Origin: Ignavibacteria bacterium
GTDB lineage: Bacteria; Bacteroidota; Ignavibacteria; Ignavibacteriales; Ignavibacteriaceae
Direction of reading: 5' to 3'
Assembly: GCA_017302895.1 (NCBI GenBank)
Contig: JAFLBV010000001.1
Location: 1,659,001-1,723,000 of the forward strand
DNA length: 64,000 nucleotides
Shown here: positions 43,696-53,995 of the stretch, one piece after another
Layout: every line of letters starts with the position of its first letter
How positions within the stretch are numbered: the first letter of the stretch is position 1
Notes under the pieces: model-generated
Seen by the model: the letters and a program-made list of their open reading frames with translations, nothing else
What the model was told of the DNA's origin: nothing
Databases searched by the model: none
Position numbers and translations under genes: made by a program

Positions 43696-45833
43696 AACAT
43701 GTAAGTTGGGGCAAGGGTTGTCTCGGTCTGACCGGGTAATTTGAAGAGAGAGGTATAGCGTTTTTGTTCCGCATTGTTAGAAACCGCCAGTTGTACAGCT
43801 CTTTTGCTTCCCACGATTATCAGCAATTCAGCAGCTCTGGTAATGGCGGTATAAATCAGGTTTCTTTTCAACATGTAATACTGTTCATTTGTGAGAACCA
43901 CTATTACACAGGGGTATTCCGAGCCCTGACTTTTGTGGATGGTGCAAGCATATGCAAGGGTAACATCATCGAGGGATGAATTGCTGAATTTCACTTCCCG
44001 TTCTCCAAAATTGAAGATCAGTTCTTCCTCTTCATCATCCAGACCTGTCAGATAACCAATGTCACCGTTGTAAATGTCCCTTTCATAATCGTTTACGAGT
44101 TGCATGAATTTATCTTTCAACTTGAATGAAACATCACCCTTTGTATAGATTACCTTCCCTTCATTCAGTCCCTCCTGTAACAGGCTGTTGATTGCGTCGA
44201 CACCTGCATTTCCTTTGTACATTGGTGCAAGAATCTGAATATCCGTGAAAGGATTAAAATTATACTTCGCAGGGAGGCGGTTCTTTACGAGGTCGAGAAG
44301 CAGATCGGGAATTTTGTTGCTGTCATCCTCTTCCATAAAGAAGAAATCGCTCTCCTTCGAGTTTGAGAGATCGGGCATGAGTCCCTGGTTGATCCTGTGT
44401 GAATTGGTGATGATTCTGCTTTGTTCCGCCTGACGGAAAATCTTGTTTAATCTGATAATCGGAATCTGATTGTATTCGAGGATATCATGGAGGATGTTTC
44501 CCGGTCCGATTGCCGGGAGCTGATCTTTGTCACCGACAAAAACTACCGTGGTTTCACTGTCAACTGCATAGAGAAGAGATGCCATAAGGAAAGTATTAAT
44601 CATCGAGACTTCATCTATAACGAGGAGGTGCGCCTTTATCGGATTGCTTTTGTTATGTACAAACTTGCCTGTTTGAGAATCGTATTCCAGAAGCCTGTGG
44701 ATGGTTTTGGCCTCCAGACCGATGACTTCAGTCATTCTTTTTGCGGCTCTTCCGGTCGGTGCAGCGAGGGCAATTTTCAATTTACACTTCTTGTAGAGAT
44801 CGATAATTCCTTTTAGAGTGGTTGTCTTTCCCGTGCCCGGTCCACCTGTGAGGACGAGGAAACCATTCTCGGTGCTGTATCTTACCGCTTCAAGTTGCTC
44901 TTCCGAAAAGTGTTTCAGAGTATGAACAAAGTTTTTGAAAAAATCGGTGGTGTCATCGTGTTTTGGACGGGAAAGCTCAAGAATTTTAGTCTCGATAATT
45001 CTCTCTGACTCATAAACCTCGCGAAGATAGACATTATCATTAACCACAAGGATTCTTCTTTCGGCAATCAGTTCATTGAACTGCTTTTCATAGGAAGTGA
45101 GATCGACCGAAAGATTTTTTTGACAGAGAGTGACCAATTGATCGTAGGGAAGGTAAACATGTCCGTCGCTGTTTGCCACATTCTCGAGAATATAGAGCAC
45201 ACCGCTTTTGATTCTCGGTGGGAAATCATGATTCAGACCGATCTTTTGAGCGATGGTATCAGCCGTTTTGAATCCGACACCTCTGATATCAAAAATTAAC
45301 TGGTAGGGGTTGGTAAGAATAACCGTTTCAGCTTTGTCGCCATACTTTTGCAGTATTTTATTGGCGTGAGTCAGGGGGATGTCGTAGTTCTGAAGGAAGA
45401 TGACGAGCTTGTGAAGGTTTTTCTGTTCGTTCCAGCTTTCGAGAATTCTTTGCAGTTTTTTAGCAGAGATACCCGGAACCTTCAGGAGTTTTTGCGGGTC
45501 TTTATCAATAATTTCGAGTGCTTTTTCGCCGAAGTAGTCGACGATGAATTTAGCCGAATTTTTTGGGAGACCTTTAAGAGCGCCTGAGGAGAGGTATTTC
45601 AATATGGCGAGTTTTCCTTCAGGTTTCATGATAACAATTTTGCTCACCTTAAGCTGGGAGCCAAATTTGGGGTGGACTGTCCATTCACCTTCAGCTTCAA
45701 CCCTGTCCCCCTCGGAGAGTTTTGGAAGGGTGCCCGTAATTATTTTCCCGGAACGGAGCCTTACGACCCCGAATCCGGTATCTTCGTTATAAAAGGTTAT
45801 GCGTTCAATTTCGCCTTTAAGTTTGTCGGGCAT
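43692..45833 (-). CDS. recD2: RecD2-type SF1B helicase
   Basis: 713 residues, the length of RecD2. N-terminal OB-like part and helix-hairpin-helix repeats (LLKVPGISAKKLQRIL, DIRGVGFKTADTIAQKIGL), Walker A TGGPGTGKTTTLKGIID, motif II LLVIDEVSMINTFL, motif V/VI ACTIHKSQGSEYPCVIVV and LIYTAITRA. A 5'-3' DNA helicase in repair. Convergent with the methyltransferase gene (4 nt overlap) and 13 nt downstream of the SDR gene. Confidence 0.92.
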   Translation of the reverse strand: MPDKLKGEIERITFYNEDTGFGVVRLRSGKIITGTLPKLSEGDRVEAEGEWTVHPKFGSQLKVSKIVIMKPEGKLAILKYLSSGALKGLPKNSAKFIVDYFGEKALEIIDKDPQKLLKVPGISAKKLQRILESWNEQKNLHKLVIFLQNYDIPLTHANKILQKYGDKAETVILTNPYQLIFDIRGVGFKTADTIAQKIGLNHDFPPRIKSGVLYILENVANSDGHVYLPYDQLVTLCQKNLSVDLTSYEKQFNELIAERRILVVNDNVYLREVYESERIIETKILELSRPKHDDTTDFFKNFVHTLKHFSEEQLEAVRYSTENGFLVLTGGPGTGKTTTLKGIIDLYKKCKLKIALAAPTGRAAKRMTEVIGLEAKTIHRLLEYDSQTGKFVHNKSNPIKAHLLVIDEVSMINTFLMASLLYAVDSETTVVFVGDKDQLPAIGPGNILHDILEYNQIPIIRLNKIFRQAEQSRIITNSHRINQGLMPDLSNSKESDFFFMEEDDSNKIPDLLLDLVKNRLPAKYNFNPFTDIQILAPMYKGNAGVDAINSLLQEGLNEGKVIYTKGDVSFKLKDKFMQLVNDYERDIYNGDIGYLTGLDDEEEELIFNFGEREVKFSNSSLDDVTLAYACTIHKSQGSEYPCVIVVLTNEQYYMLKRNLIYTAITRAAELLIIVGSKRAVQLAVSNNAEQKRYTSLFKLPGQTETTLAPTYMF

Positions 45834-45846
45834 ATCTCTTTGGTGT

Positions 45847-46614
45847 TTAGACTCTTTTTACTGTTGTAGTGTTTGCCTGGTCCGAAGGATAGATTACAAT
45901 CTCGGAAATATTTACATGAGGAGGTCTGGTTGCACAGAAAACCACGGTATCAGCAATATCAGCGGGATGAAGTGGTGTCAGGCCTTTGTAAACATTTGCA
46001 GCCCGTTCATTATCTCCGCGAAACCTTACGATGCTGAAATCAGTTTCGACCATTCCCGGATCAACCGTTGTGGCTCTGATGTTTTTGTCGTACAGTTCCA
46101 GTCTCAATGCTTTGGAGAGAGCAAAAACCGCAAATTTTGTAGCGCAGTAAACATTTCCGTTAGGATACACTTCACGCCCGGCAACAGAACCGATATTGAT
46201 AATGTGTCCGCTTCCGTTTGCGATCATCAGGGGTACCACAGCTTTGGTAACAAAGAGGAGTCCTTTAATATTTGTATCGATCATTTCGTCCCAACCATCG
46301 ACATCTCCTTCGTGGATGGGCGAGAGCCCTCTTCCGAGACCGGCGTTATTAACCAGGATGTCAATTTTTTTCCATTTGTCGGGCAGTCCCTCTATTAGAG
46401 TGAAAACTTCCTTCCTTTTCCGGACATCGAGTTGCAGAGGCAGGGCTTCTATGCCAAATTCAGATGAAAGGGATGAAGAGAGGGAGTGAAGTTTTTCGAT
46501 TCTTCTAGCAGTAAGAATAAGATTGCATCCTTCACGGGCGAAGGCTTTGGCTGTTTCCAGTCCGATTCCGGAAGAGGCACCCGTAATAAATACAATTTTT
46601 CCTTTGATGTTCAT
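45847..46614 (-). CDS. Short-chain dehydrogenase/reductase
   Basis: 255 residues. TGASSGIG cofactor loop at 11-18, NNAGLG, IINIGSVAG and the catalytic YCATK, then DPGMVETDF. Classical NAD(P)-dependent SDR of the YdfG/serine-dehydrogenase-like group (HPADIADTVVFCATRPPHVN, typical of that group). Substrate unknown. Upstream of recD2 in one unit. Confidence 0.88.
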   Translation of the reverse strand: MNIKGKIVFITGASSGIGLETAKAFAREGCNLILTARRIEKLHSLSSSLSSEFGIEALPLQLDVRKRKEVFTLIEGLPDKWKKIDILVNNAGLGRGLSPIHEGDVDGWDEMIDTNIKGLLFVTKAVVPLMIANGSGHIINIGSVAGREVYPNGNVYCATKFAVFALSKALRLELYDKNIRATTVDPGMVETDFSIVRFRGDNERAANVYKGLTPLHPADIADTVVFCATRPPHVNISEIVIYPSDQANTTTVKRV

Positions 46615-46689
46615 AAAATTTACCGTATTTTGTGATCAATTAAAAAAAACTGACTGCAATTTACCAAAAATTGAAATAAGAGTTATAAA

Positions 46690-47145
46690 ATGGTCTTAAG
46701 TCTTCGAGAATCGTGGGATGCATCCAACAAAATAACCTTGGATCTTCTTGAAAAAATACCGGAGCATTATTTGAATGTGAAACCGTCATACGGTGGAAGA
46801 AGTGTCGGTTCGCAATTCTGTCACATAAATAATGTGAGGGTTCAATGGTTAATGGCAATAGGCACAGCCAAACCCGAGGGTCTGATAAAACTTCAGAAGG
46901 ATGATCAAACCTACAAAACAAAGATATCGGAAGCACTGAGGATTTCATCTGACAGATTTGGCGGTCTGATAGAGAAGAGTATCAGAACGGACATGAAGGT
47001 GAAGGGATATCCAAAAGGGATAAACTCTTTTCTGGTATATCTTGTCTCGCACGAGGCACATCACAGAGGTCAGATAGTGGTCACACTGAAATCGGTGAAT
47101 CTTCCACTCGACAAGGAATTTCTTTTTGGAATGTGGGAGTTTTAA
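46690..47145 (+). CDS. DinB-family protein
   Basis: 151 residues, four-helix bundle. Putative metal ligands: His in FCHINNVRVQWL and the HEAHHRGQIVV pair late in the sequence, the DinB/DUF664 pattern. These proteins are metal-dependent transferases or hydrolases, often thiol-linked. Divergent from the SDR gene. Confidence 0.8.
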   Translation: MVLSLRESWDASNKITLDLLEKIPEHYLNVKPSYGGRSVGSQFCHINNVRVQWLMAIGTAKPEGLIKLQKDDQTYKTKISEALRISSDRFGGLIEKSIRTDMKVKGYPKGINSFLVYLVSHEAHHRGQIVVTLKSVNLPLDKEFLFGMWEF

Positions 47146-47340
47146 GAAGATAAGTTGATCTTTAATGCTGCCCGGTTTGATTAGAATGAAAAAAAGATTT
47201 AAATTTACAGGTTGAGGATTTATATATTTAATAATTGTTAGAAGCAGTACACCGGAACACCCCGGGATTACTTTTTCCCCGGTGGAAATGGAGGTACCGG
47301 TATGCAGCTTTTACTAATTTTTAACAAACAAAGAGAACTA

Positions 47341-48594
47341 ATGCAAAGAAGAAGAGTAGTAGTAACCGGAATGGCAGCCCTCACTCCGATTGGACTTAGT
47401 GTTGATGAATTTTGGCAAGGAATGATGGAGGGCAGGAGTGGAGCCGCAGAGATCACAAAATTTGACACTTCAAGAGTGGTAACCAAATTCGCCTGTGAAC
47501 TAAAAGGTTTCGATCCCCTTAACTATATTGACCGTAAGGCAGTACGCCGCATGGATCTTTTCTGTCAGTATGCCATGGCGGTTGCAAAAGAAGTACTTGA
47601 AGATGCCGGACTTGATCCAGAAAAGATGTCGTCAGATGATAAAGATGATACAGGTGTGATGATTGGATCAGGTATTGGCGGCATGAATGTATTCCAGGAA
47701 CAGGCAAGGATACTCGCCGAACAGGGACCCAACCGTGTATCTCCTTTCTTTATTCCGATGCTTATTCCCGACATTGCTTCCGGACAGGTTTCGATCGAGT
47801 ATGGTTTCAGAGGACCAAACTATTGTGCTGTATCGGCCTGTGCCACTTCAAACCACAATTTTATCGACTCCTTTATGCTGATCAAAGAAGGTCAGGCGGA
47901 AGTGATGATATGTGGCGGAACCGAGGGACCAATATGCGAACTTGGCGTTGCGGGCTTCAATTCCGCTCAGGCACTCTCGAAAAGGAATGAATCGCCCGAA
48001 ACTGCAAGCAGACCTTTCGACAAAACCCGCGACGGTTTTGTGATGGGTGAGGGTGCCGGTGCACTTGTGCTTGAAGAACTCGAACATGCAAAGAAGAGAG
48101 GTGCAAAGATTTATGCTGAAGTGGTCGGTTACGGACTTACCGGTGATGCATACCATATAACCGCTCCCGATCCCGAGGGAAGGGGGGCGAGACTCGCCAT
48201 GCACAGAGCACTGAAATATGCAGGGCTTGATCCATCCGTAATAGATTACATAAACATGCACGGAACATCGACCGGACTTGGTGACATAGCCGAGACACAG
48301 TCGATTAAAGCTGTTTTCGGTGATCAGGCATACAAGATGAATGTATCATCGACAAAGAGCATGACCGGGCATCTTCTTGGTGCTGCGGGTGCTGTTGAGG
48401 CGATCGCTACAATTCTGTCGATCAGAAACAGTGCAATTCCCCCCACAATTAATTTTGAATTTCCGGATCCCGATTGTGATCTCAACTACACATTCAACAC
48501 TCCTCAGAAGAAGAATGTTGAATATGCCATGAGCAACGCATTTGGATTTGGCGGTCATAATACATCAGTGATCTTTAAGAAATATGATGAATAA
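47341..48594 (+). CDS. fabF: 3-oxoacyl-[acyl-carrier-protein] synthase II
   Basis: 417 residues. Catalytic Cys167 in VSACATSNH, His in NMHGTSTGLGD and STKSMTGHLLGAAGAVEA, and ending in NAFGFGGHNTSVIF: the Cys-His-His triad of KAS II. It elongates fatty acids. Family proteins start near RRRVVVTGMAALTPIG, so I use 47341; an in-frame ATG at 47302 has a better ribosome site (GGAGG, 7 nt) and would add 13 residues. No acpP gene lies upstream. Confidence 0.9.
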   Translation: MQRRRVVVTGMAALTPIGLSVDEFWQGMMEGRSGAAEITKFDTSRVVTKFACELKGFDPLNYIDRKAVRRMDLFCQYAMAVAKEVLEDAGLDPEKMSSDDKDDTGVMIGSGIGGMNVFQEQARILAEQGPNRVSPFFIPMLIPDIASGQVSIEYGFRGPNYCAVSACATSNHNFIDSFMLIKEGQAEVMICGGTEGPICELGVAGFNSAQALSKRNESPETASRPFDKTRDGFVMGEGAGALVLEELEHAKKRGAKIYAEVVGYGLTGDAYHITAPDPEGRGARLAMHRALKYAGLDPSVIDYINMHGTSTGLGDIAETQSIKAVFGDQAYKMNVSSTKSMTGHLLGAAGAVEAIATILSIRNSAIPPTINFEFPDPDCDLNYTFNTPQKKNVEYAMSNAFGFGGHNTSVIFKKYDE

Positions 48595-48618
48595 CAACAA
48601 CAACAAGGCTTGATTCCT

Positions 48619-50028
48619 ATGAAACATATATATTCAATTCTACTCTTAATGGCTGTAATAAGCCTTACGGGTTATTCCCAGACAGAGAAGTGGAACTACA
48701 CAAAGCAGATCCATTTTCCGCCATCTGATACTGCCTTTGCAAGACCATACCTGATTACTATGGATTCTGCAGGAGTGGTTTATGTAGTGACATCAAAAGC
48801 AACCACAGTAAATACTCACAACGCAATCTATTACCTGCTTCCGGGTGACACAGTAATGAAGAAAATGATCGATTTCGATTACAATGGTGATTCAGATTCA
48901 CTTACGGGAAATATCGGTGCCATCAGAGGTATTACTGCTCTGAACAGAGACATCCTGATCAACTCGAACATTCCATACCCAAGAACTGCTCCCAACACAG
49001 TGGCTGCCCAGTATTTCTATCCAAACGGCGACACAACTCTCGTTCAGAAATTTGGATTTAATATCAATGGAGCAGGCTACGGTACCTATCTTCACGGTGC
49101 AGCCTTGACAAGAGACAGCATTCTCTTTACCGGTATCTCATTCCAGACCAGTATCAGATTCTACAATTTCAGCTACGGACTCAATCCACCTGCAAGAGGA
49201 TCGTGGGTACCTTTGACTGTATATCCTCCTGTACCCGGTGGACCAACCAACGGTTCCGATGTTGTGAGAGATGTTGCACTCAACAGAAATGGTGACTACA
49301 CCAATCCTGAAACACCATGGTTCACAACCAGAAACTCCAGATCTTCAAGTGAAGTAACGGGCGGTATCGCCATGTGGACAGGCGGAAGCCAGATCAATCC
49401 ACAGGCTTACACAGGTACAAAAATATCCGATTTGGCTCGTGATCTCGATTTCTCCAGTGCGATCCCCAACGGTATAGATGTTGACAACAACGGTATTCTT
49501 TGGGTGGCCGGTACAGATTCAACCAGACGCTGGGTAAAAGGTTACAATGTAATCGTGAACTTTGCCGACCCTGTATTCGAACTCCCTGCACAGTTCAGCT
49601 CCTCAAATCCTGATCCGACAGGTGCCCCGTTGACCGCACCAAGTGATGTGGTATTGTCAAAAGATGCAAGAACTGCATTTGTCGCCGATGGTGGCAGTCG
49701 TTCAGTTTACAAATTTGAATATTTCGATCCTACAAGCGTGGAAGATGGAGTTGTATCCAACCCTGTGAACTTCTCACTCGATCAGAATTATCCTAATCCG
49801 TTTAACCCTTCAACCTTCATCAAATTCAGTCTTCCTGAAGCATCGAATGTAAAACTGTATGTTTCAAATTCGCTTGGTCAGAAGGTTGCAGAGATTTTTG
49901 ACGGATACAAGAGTTCCGGAACTCATTCAATGGTATTTGATGCTTCAGGCCTCACAAGTGGAGTTTATTTCTACACAATAGAGACAATGACCGGCAGACT
50001 GACCAAAAAAATGATGTTAATGAAATAG
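48619..50028 (+). CDS. T9SS-exported beta-propeller-like protein
   Basis: 469 residues. Signal peptide (HIYSILLLMAVISLTGYSQ), a repetitive beta body with GIDVDNNGILWVAGTDSTRR and PSDVVLSKDARTAFVADGGS, suggesting an NHL/propeller fold, and the type IX sorting domain DQNYPNPFNPSTFIKFSL ending RLTKKMMLMK. Surface or secreted. In the fabF-malQ-terB group, but the functional link is unclear. Confidence 0.85.
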   Translation: MKHIYSILLLMAVISLTGYSQTEKWNYTKQIHFPPSDTAFARPYLITMDSAGVVYVVTSKATTVNTHNAIYYLLPGDTVMKKMIDFDYNGDSDSLTGNIGAIRGITALNRDILINSNIPYPRTAPNTVAAQYFYPNGDTTLVQKFGFNINGAGYGTYLHGAALTRDSILFTGISFQTSIRFYNFSYGLNPPARGSWVPLTVYPPVPGGPTNGSDVVRDVALNRNGDYTNPETPWFTTRNSRSSSEVTGGIAMWTGGSQINPQAYTGTKISDLARDLDFSSAIPNGIDVDNNGILWVAGTDSTRRWVKGYNVIVNFADPVFELPAQFSSSNPDPTGAPLTAPSDVVLSKDARTAFVADGGSRSVYKFEYFDPTSVEDGVVSNPVNFSLDQNYPNPFNPSTFIKFSLPEASNVKLYVSNSLGQKVAEIFDGYKSSGTHSMVFDASGLTSGVYFYTIETMTGRLTKKMMLMK

Positions 50029-50049
50029 CGTTAAATACAAGGAATTCAC

Positions 50050-51573
50050 ATGGAATTTAAAAGAGCAGCGGGAATCCTGATGCATCCGACTTCCCTTCCG
50101 GGGAAGTATGGAATTGGTGATCTCGGACCCGAAGCGTATAATTTTATCGATTTTCTTACTGCCGCAGGTCAAACCCTGTGGCAGGTTTTTCCCCTGGGAC
50201 CGACAGGTTATGGTGATTCACCCTACCAGTGTTTCTCAGCGTTTGCAGGTAATCCGCTGCTTTTATCTCCGGATGTGCTGGTAGAGGAGGGTTTCCTCAC
50301 AGAAGATGATACAAAGGAAGTTCCCGCTTTTAATCCTGATCTGATAGACTATGGTTGGGTAATAGACTACAAAAAGGGACTTCTGCTTAAGGCATATGAA
50401 GGCTTCAAAAACAATACCAAAAAGAGCGTAAAAGAGAGTTACAACAAGTTTTGCAAAAACAATGCCGAGTGGCTCGAGGATTATGCACTCTTTATGGCAG
50501 CAAAAGAGTATCATGGTGGAGCCTTGTGGACCACCTGGGAGAAATCGATTGCAATAAGAGACCCAAAAGAACTGCCCAAGTGGAAGAAAAAACTTGCTGA
50601 GGGTATCAACTATCAGAAGTTTCTTCAGTTCTGTTTCTACGATCAGTGGTCGAAAATAAAAGCCTATGCTAACAAAAACGGAATCACCGTAATCGGTGAT
50701 CTACCGATATTTGTTGCATACGACAGTGCTGATGTATGGGCAAACAAAGAACTCTTCACAGTTGACGGTGAGGGCAAACTGATTTGGGTAGCAGGTGTGC
50801 CGCCTGATTATTTCAGTCCAACAGGTCAGCTTTGGGGCAACCCGCTTTACCGTTGGGAAGAGATGGAAAAGGATGATTTCAAGTGGTGGAGAGACCGTAT
50901 CTCTGCACTTCTGAAAATTGTCGATATTGCCAGAATAGACCACTTTAGAGGATTTGAAGCATACTGGCGGATTCCGGGAGATGCACCCACTGCCCAGACG
51001 GGCAAATGGATAAAGGCTCCGGGAATGAAATTCTTCAGGACGGTTAAAAAGTATCTTGGAGATTTGCCGATAATTGCCGAAGACCTTGGGGTAATCACTC
51101 CGCCGGTCGAAAAGCTCCGCGATACATTCAATTTCCCCGGAATCAAAATTATGCAGTTTGCATTTGGAACCGGAATGGAATCGAAGTTTCTGCCTCACAA
51201 CTACATCAAAAACTGCGTTGTTCATACCGGATCGCATGACAATGACACAACCCGTGGATATTTTGATTCAGCAAAGGGACAGGCAAATGACATCTACAAG
51301 TTTGCTCAGGACTATTTAAATTGCTATAAGCACGAAGCGATGGTATCTGCTGCCATTAAATCGGCATATGCTTCAGTGGCAAACACTGTTGTGATCCCGA
51401 TGCAGGATGTTTTGAATCTCGGAACAGAATCCCGGATGAATTATCCCGGCAGATTAGGTGGCGGAAACTGGGCATGGAGAGCAAGAAAAGAGGCATTCAC
51501 AAGTGATTTGGCAGCCTACTACAATTACATGACCAGAATATTTGAGCGACCAAAACCTGAAAACGGGAACTGA
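50050..51573 (+). CDS. malQ: 4-alpha-glucanotransferase
   Basis: 507 residues, GH77. Opening RAAGILMHPTSLPGKYGIGD and QTLWQVFPLGPTGYGDSPYQ; catalytic Asp in VDIARIDHFRGFEAYW, Glu in IIAEDLGVIT and Asp in HTGSHDNDTTRGYF. Transfers alpha-1,4-glucan segments in glycogen/maltodextrin metabolism. Starts 21 nt after the T9SS gene. Confidence 0.95.
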   Translation: MEFKRAAGILMHPTSLPGKYGIGDLGPEAYNFIDFLTAAGQTLWQVFPLGPTGYGDSPYQCFSAFAGNPLLLSPDVLVEEGFLTEDDTKEVPAFNPDLIDYGWVIDYKKGLLLKAYEGFKNNTKKSVKESYNKFCKNNAEWLEDYALFMAAKEYHGGALWTTWEKSIAIRDPKELPKWKKKLAEGINYQKFLQFCFYDQWSKIKAYANKNGITVIGDLPIFVAYDSADVWANKELFTVDGEGKLIWVAGVPPDYFSPTGQLWGNPLYRWEEMEKDDFKWWRDRISALLKIVDIARIDHFRGFEAYWRIPGDAPTAQTGKWIKAPGMKFFRTVKKYLGDLPIIAEDLGVITPPVEKLRDTFNFPGIKIMQFAFGTGMESKFLPHNYIKNCVVHTGSHDNDTTRGYFDSAKGQANDIYKFAQDYLNCYKHEAMVSAAIKSAYASVANTVVIPMQDVLNLGTESRMNYPGRLGGGNWAWRARKEAFTSDLAAYYNYMTRIFERPKPENGN

Positions 51574-51587
51574 CAGGAGCAGTAAAT

Positions 51588-52052
51588 ATGGGACTATTTG
51601 ACAAGGTATTCAAGAAGAAGTTTGACGGCAAACGAGAAATAAACCGGAACTCCCCCGAGTACAAGGCGAATATAAAGCTTGCCACAGCGGCGCTTCTTGT
51701 TCTGATGGCACATGTTGATAACGAATTTACCGAAAATGAGCATAAAAAAATAGTTTATCTGCTCAGGAAGAGATTTGGTATTTCTGCCGAAGAGGTGGAA
51801 TCGTTGATTGTTGAGTGCCGGGGTCAGATAATTCCAGAAACCCAGGTGAGAGAGACGCTTAAATTCATAGATGATAATTTCTATTTTGATGAGAAATATG
51901 ATCTGATGAAATATCTGTATTCTCTGATGCTGGCGGACTCTGATTTGAGTGCACACGAAGTCAAATTGTTCTCGACTATTTCAAATGCTCTTGGAATAAA
52001 TAAGATTGCCCTGGAGACCATCAAAAAAGATGTGGAACGGGAGCAGTCATAA
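51588..52052 (+). CDS. TerB-family protein
   Basis: 154 residues, helical. TerB pattern with acidic metal-binding helices: LLVLMAHVDNEFTENEHKKI and then YSLMLADSDLSAHEVKLF. Often called tellurite resistance, but most are metal/envelope stress proteins of unknown role. Ends just before a strong terminator. Confidence 0.8.
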   Translation: MGLFDKVFKKKFDGKREINRNSPEYKANIKLATAALLVLMAHVDNEFTENEHKKIVYLLRKRFGISAEEVESLIVECRGQIIPETQVRETLKFIDDNFYFDEKYDLMKYLYSLMLADSDLSAHEVKLFSTISNALGINKIALETIKKDVEREQS

Positions 52053-52078
52053 TCCTGAGATAAAGTCGTAAATTTATT

Positions 52079-52119
52079 CAGCCCGGATGATTGATGATTA
52101 TCCGGGCTGTTTTGTTTTT
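52079..52119 (+). terminator. Rho-independent terminator
   Basis: CAGCCCGGAT, loop, ATTATCCGGGCTG, then TTTTGTTTTTA. Ends the fabF-malQ-terB transcript. Confidence 0.9.
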
Positions 52120-52200
52120 AAACAGGAAATAAGGCATGTAGTGAGGGTGAAAAATGAACTATTTTACCGTTTGTTTATGTTAAATTTTCAGGAGGATAAA

Positions 52201-52815
52201 ATGAAAAAATATCTGTCAATTATTTTCGCAGTCGTAATGGTTGTTGTGGTAACAGGATTTATCACTTCAAAGAGCAGTGAAGCAAGCTCAAATTCAATTT
52301 CCGGTGTAAAAAGGAGTGAAATGGAATATTCGGGTAAAAAACTTGGTGATTTTAAGGTGCAGGACATAGACGGCAAGGAAGTAGATCTCTCAGCCTATGA
52401 GGGCAAGGTTGTGTTGATCGTGAATGTTGCCAGCCAATGTGGATACACCCGTCAATACAAAGGTCTCGAGGATATTTACAAGAAATACAAGGATCAGGGA
52501 CTCGTGATACTCGGATTTCCCTGTAACGATTTTGGCGGACAGGAACCCGGCTCAAACGAAGAGATAAAGGATTTCTGCTCAACGAAATTTTCGGTTACAT
52601 TTCCCATGATGGACAAGGTAAAAGTGCTCGGTGAAGATAAAGCCCCGCTTTTTGCATGGCTGACAGACAACAGTGTTACCGGTAAAAAGGACATCAAGTG
52701 GAACTTCGAGAAATTCCTCATCAATAAAAAAGGTGAAATTGTCGAGAGATTTGTAAGCAAGGATGAACCGGATGGAGAGAAAATTACTTCTGCGATTGAG
52801 AAGGCATTAAAATAG
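52201..52815 (+). CDS. Exported glutathione peroxidase-like thiol peroxidase
   Basis: 204 residues. An N-terminal signal or anchor (YLSIIFAVVMVVVVTGFI) precedes the GPx domain: VNVASQCGYTRQYKGLEDIY with peroxidatic Cys in place of selenocysteine, ILGFPCNDFGGQEPGSNEEI, and WNFEKFLINKKGEIV. Reduces hydroperoxides, probably thioredoxin-dependent, in the periplasm. AGGAGG before the ATG fixes the start. Confidence 0.9.
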   Translation: MKKYLSIIFAVVMVVVVTGFITSKSSEASSNSISGVKRSEMEYSGKKLGDFKVQDIDGKEVDLSAYEGKVVLIVNVASQCGYTRQYKGLEDIYKKYKDQGLVILGFPCNDFGGQEPGSNEEIKDFCSTKFSVTFPMMDKVKVLGEDKAPLFAWLTDNSVTGKKDIKWNFEKFLINKKGEIVERFVSKDEPDGEKITSAIEKALK

Positions 52816-52836
52816 CTGTTAGATATGAACTATGAT

Positions 52837-53985
52837 CTATGAGCTGATTTGTTTTTGATTTGGGAGCAGGGAAAGTATCTTGCCGATTGTTGTGTTGAAG
52901 TTGTGTTGGGATGATGCCCATAGACGGGCATTGTCCCCTTTTATTTTAATGGTTTCGGGATGATTAATAAATTCTGAAATTGCCTCCGCTATGGCTTTGC
53001 TTGAGCCCGGTTCCACGAGTATTCCTCTCTCATTATTTCCGATTTGTTCTGTTGTTCCACCTGCATCGGTTCCAATCACTGGCAGTCCTGTCATCATTGC
53101 ATCGATAACCGAGAGGGAATACATTTCGTTATGAGTCGGGAGCACAAAAATATCCATTGCAGAGAGCCAAGAGATATAATCTTTTTGGAACGGAATAAGT
53201 TTCAGGGATGCCGGATTGTTTTTGGCAAGTTCTTTCAATTTTGAATAGAGAAGGTCAGCCTGTTCCTCGTAAACGACTTTTCCAGTATCGTCTACCTCTT
53301 TTACTGTCGGTTCTCCCATAATCCAAAATTCCACCTTTGAGGAAATTCCCGGTTCGAGGTACTGAAGTGCTTCAGCAAAAATTCCCACACCCTTGCCACT
53401 GTCAATTCTGCTCATTACGGCAACAACAATTTTTTCATCGGGAGTCTTCATTTCTCTTCTGATCCGGTTTCTTGTCTCAACAGACACTTTATAATTCCCT
53501 GTATGTCTTCCGTATCTGACAAGATTTACTGCTCCGGTAGGGACGGGAAGATAGTTTTCGCATTCCCGTTTTGAAAACTCCGAAGAGGTTATCAGCGCGT
53601 CCACACTTCCATAAACAAAACGGTGAACAAAATCTTTTTTCGGACCCGTACCCATGTAAACAGCGTGCAGATGTTTAGTCCCCGTAAGCTTTTTCAGCAG
53701 TGCTCCCGTGAAAACATCGTTTCGTGTGTGTGAAAAGATGACATTTACACCATTCTTTTGGATAAACGCTCTTAGCCGGAGCACCTCAATAAAAGAAAAT
53801 TTAAGATTCGTTGAAGTGTGGATTACAGGGATTCCGGCATTTTCGCAGGCTTCATCTATTACTGAAAATTTTCTGCAAACCACGAAATTCTCAACCCCGG
53901 CTTTTTGAAGTTCGAGTATAAGATCGCGGACATAGAGTTCGCGTCCACCTCTTGCAACTGAGTTTATAAGGTGGAGGAGAGGCAT
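52837..53985 (-). CDS. Family 4 glycosyltransferase
   Basis: 382 residues. GT-B features: N-terminal LHLINSVARGGRELYVRDL, VVAVMSRIDSGKGVGIFAEA and the donor-site loop PTHNEMYSLSVIDAMMTGLP then VIGTDAGGTTEQI (E-x7-E type). Adds a sugar to a lipid or polysaccharide; which is unknown. A longer frame reads into the TGCARTAA repeat upstream and gives a false N-terminus (MDYWIIALLHYR), so the ATG at 53985 is used. Confidence 0.88.
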   Translation of the reverse strand: MPLLHLINSVARGGRELYVRDLILELQKAGVENFVVCRKFSVIDEACENAGIPVIHTSTNLKFSFIEVLRLRAFIQKNGVNVIFSHTRNDVFTGALLKKLTGTKHLHAVYMGTGPKKDFVHRFVYGSVDALITSSEFSKRECENYLPVPTGAVNLVRYGRHTGNYKVSVETRNRIRREMKTPDEKIVVAVMSRIDSGKGVGIFAEALQYLEPGISSKVEFWIMGEPTVKEVDDTGKVVYEEQADLLYSKLKELAKNNPASLKLIPFQKDYISWLSAMDIFVLPTHNEMYSLSVIDAMMTGLPVIGTDAGGTTEQIGNNERGILVEPGSSKAIAEAISEFINHPETIKIKGDNARLWASSQHNFNTTIGKILSLLPNQKQISS

Positions 53986-53995
53986 GCTAATCCGA

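Noticed and set aside
51588-52052. Tellurite resistance operon
   Set aside because: A single TerB-domain gene after malQ, without terC, terD or terZ neighbours.
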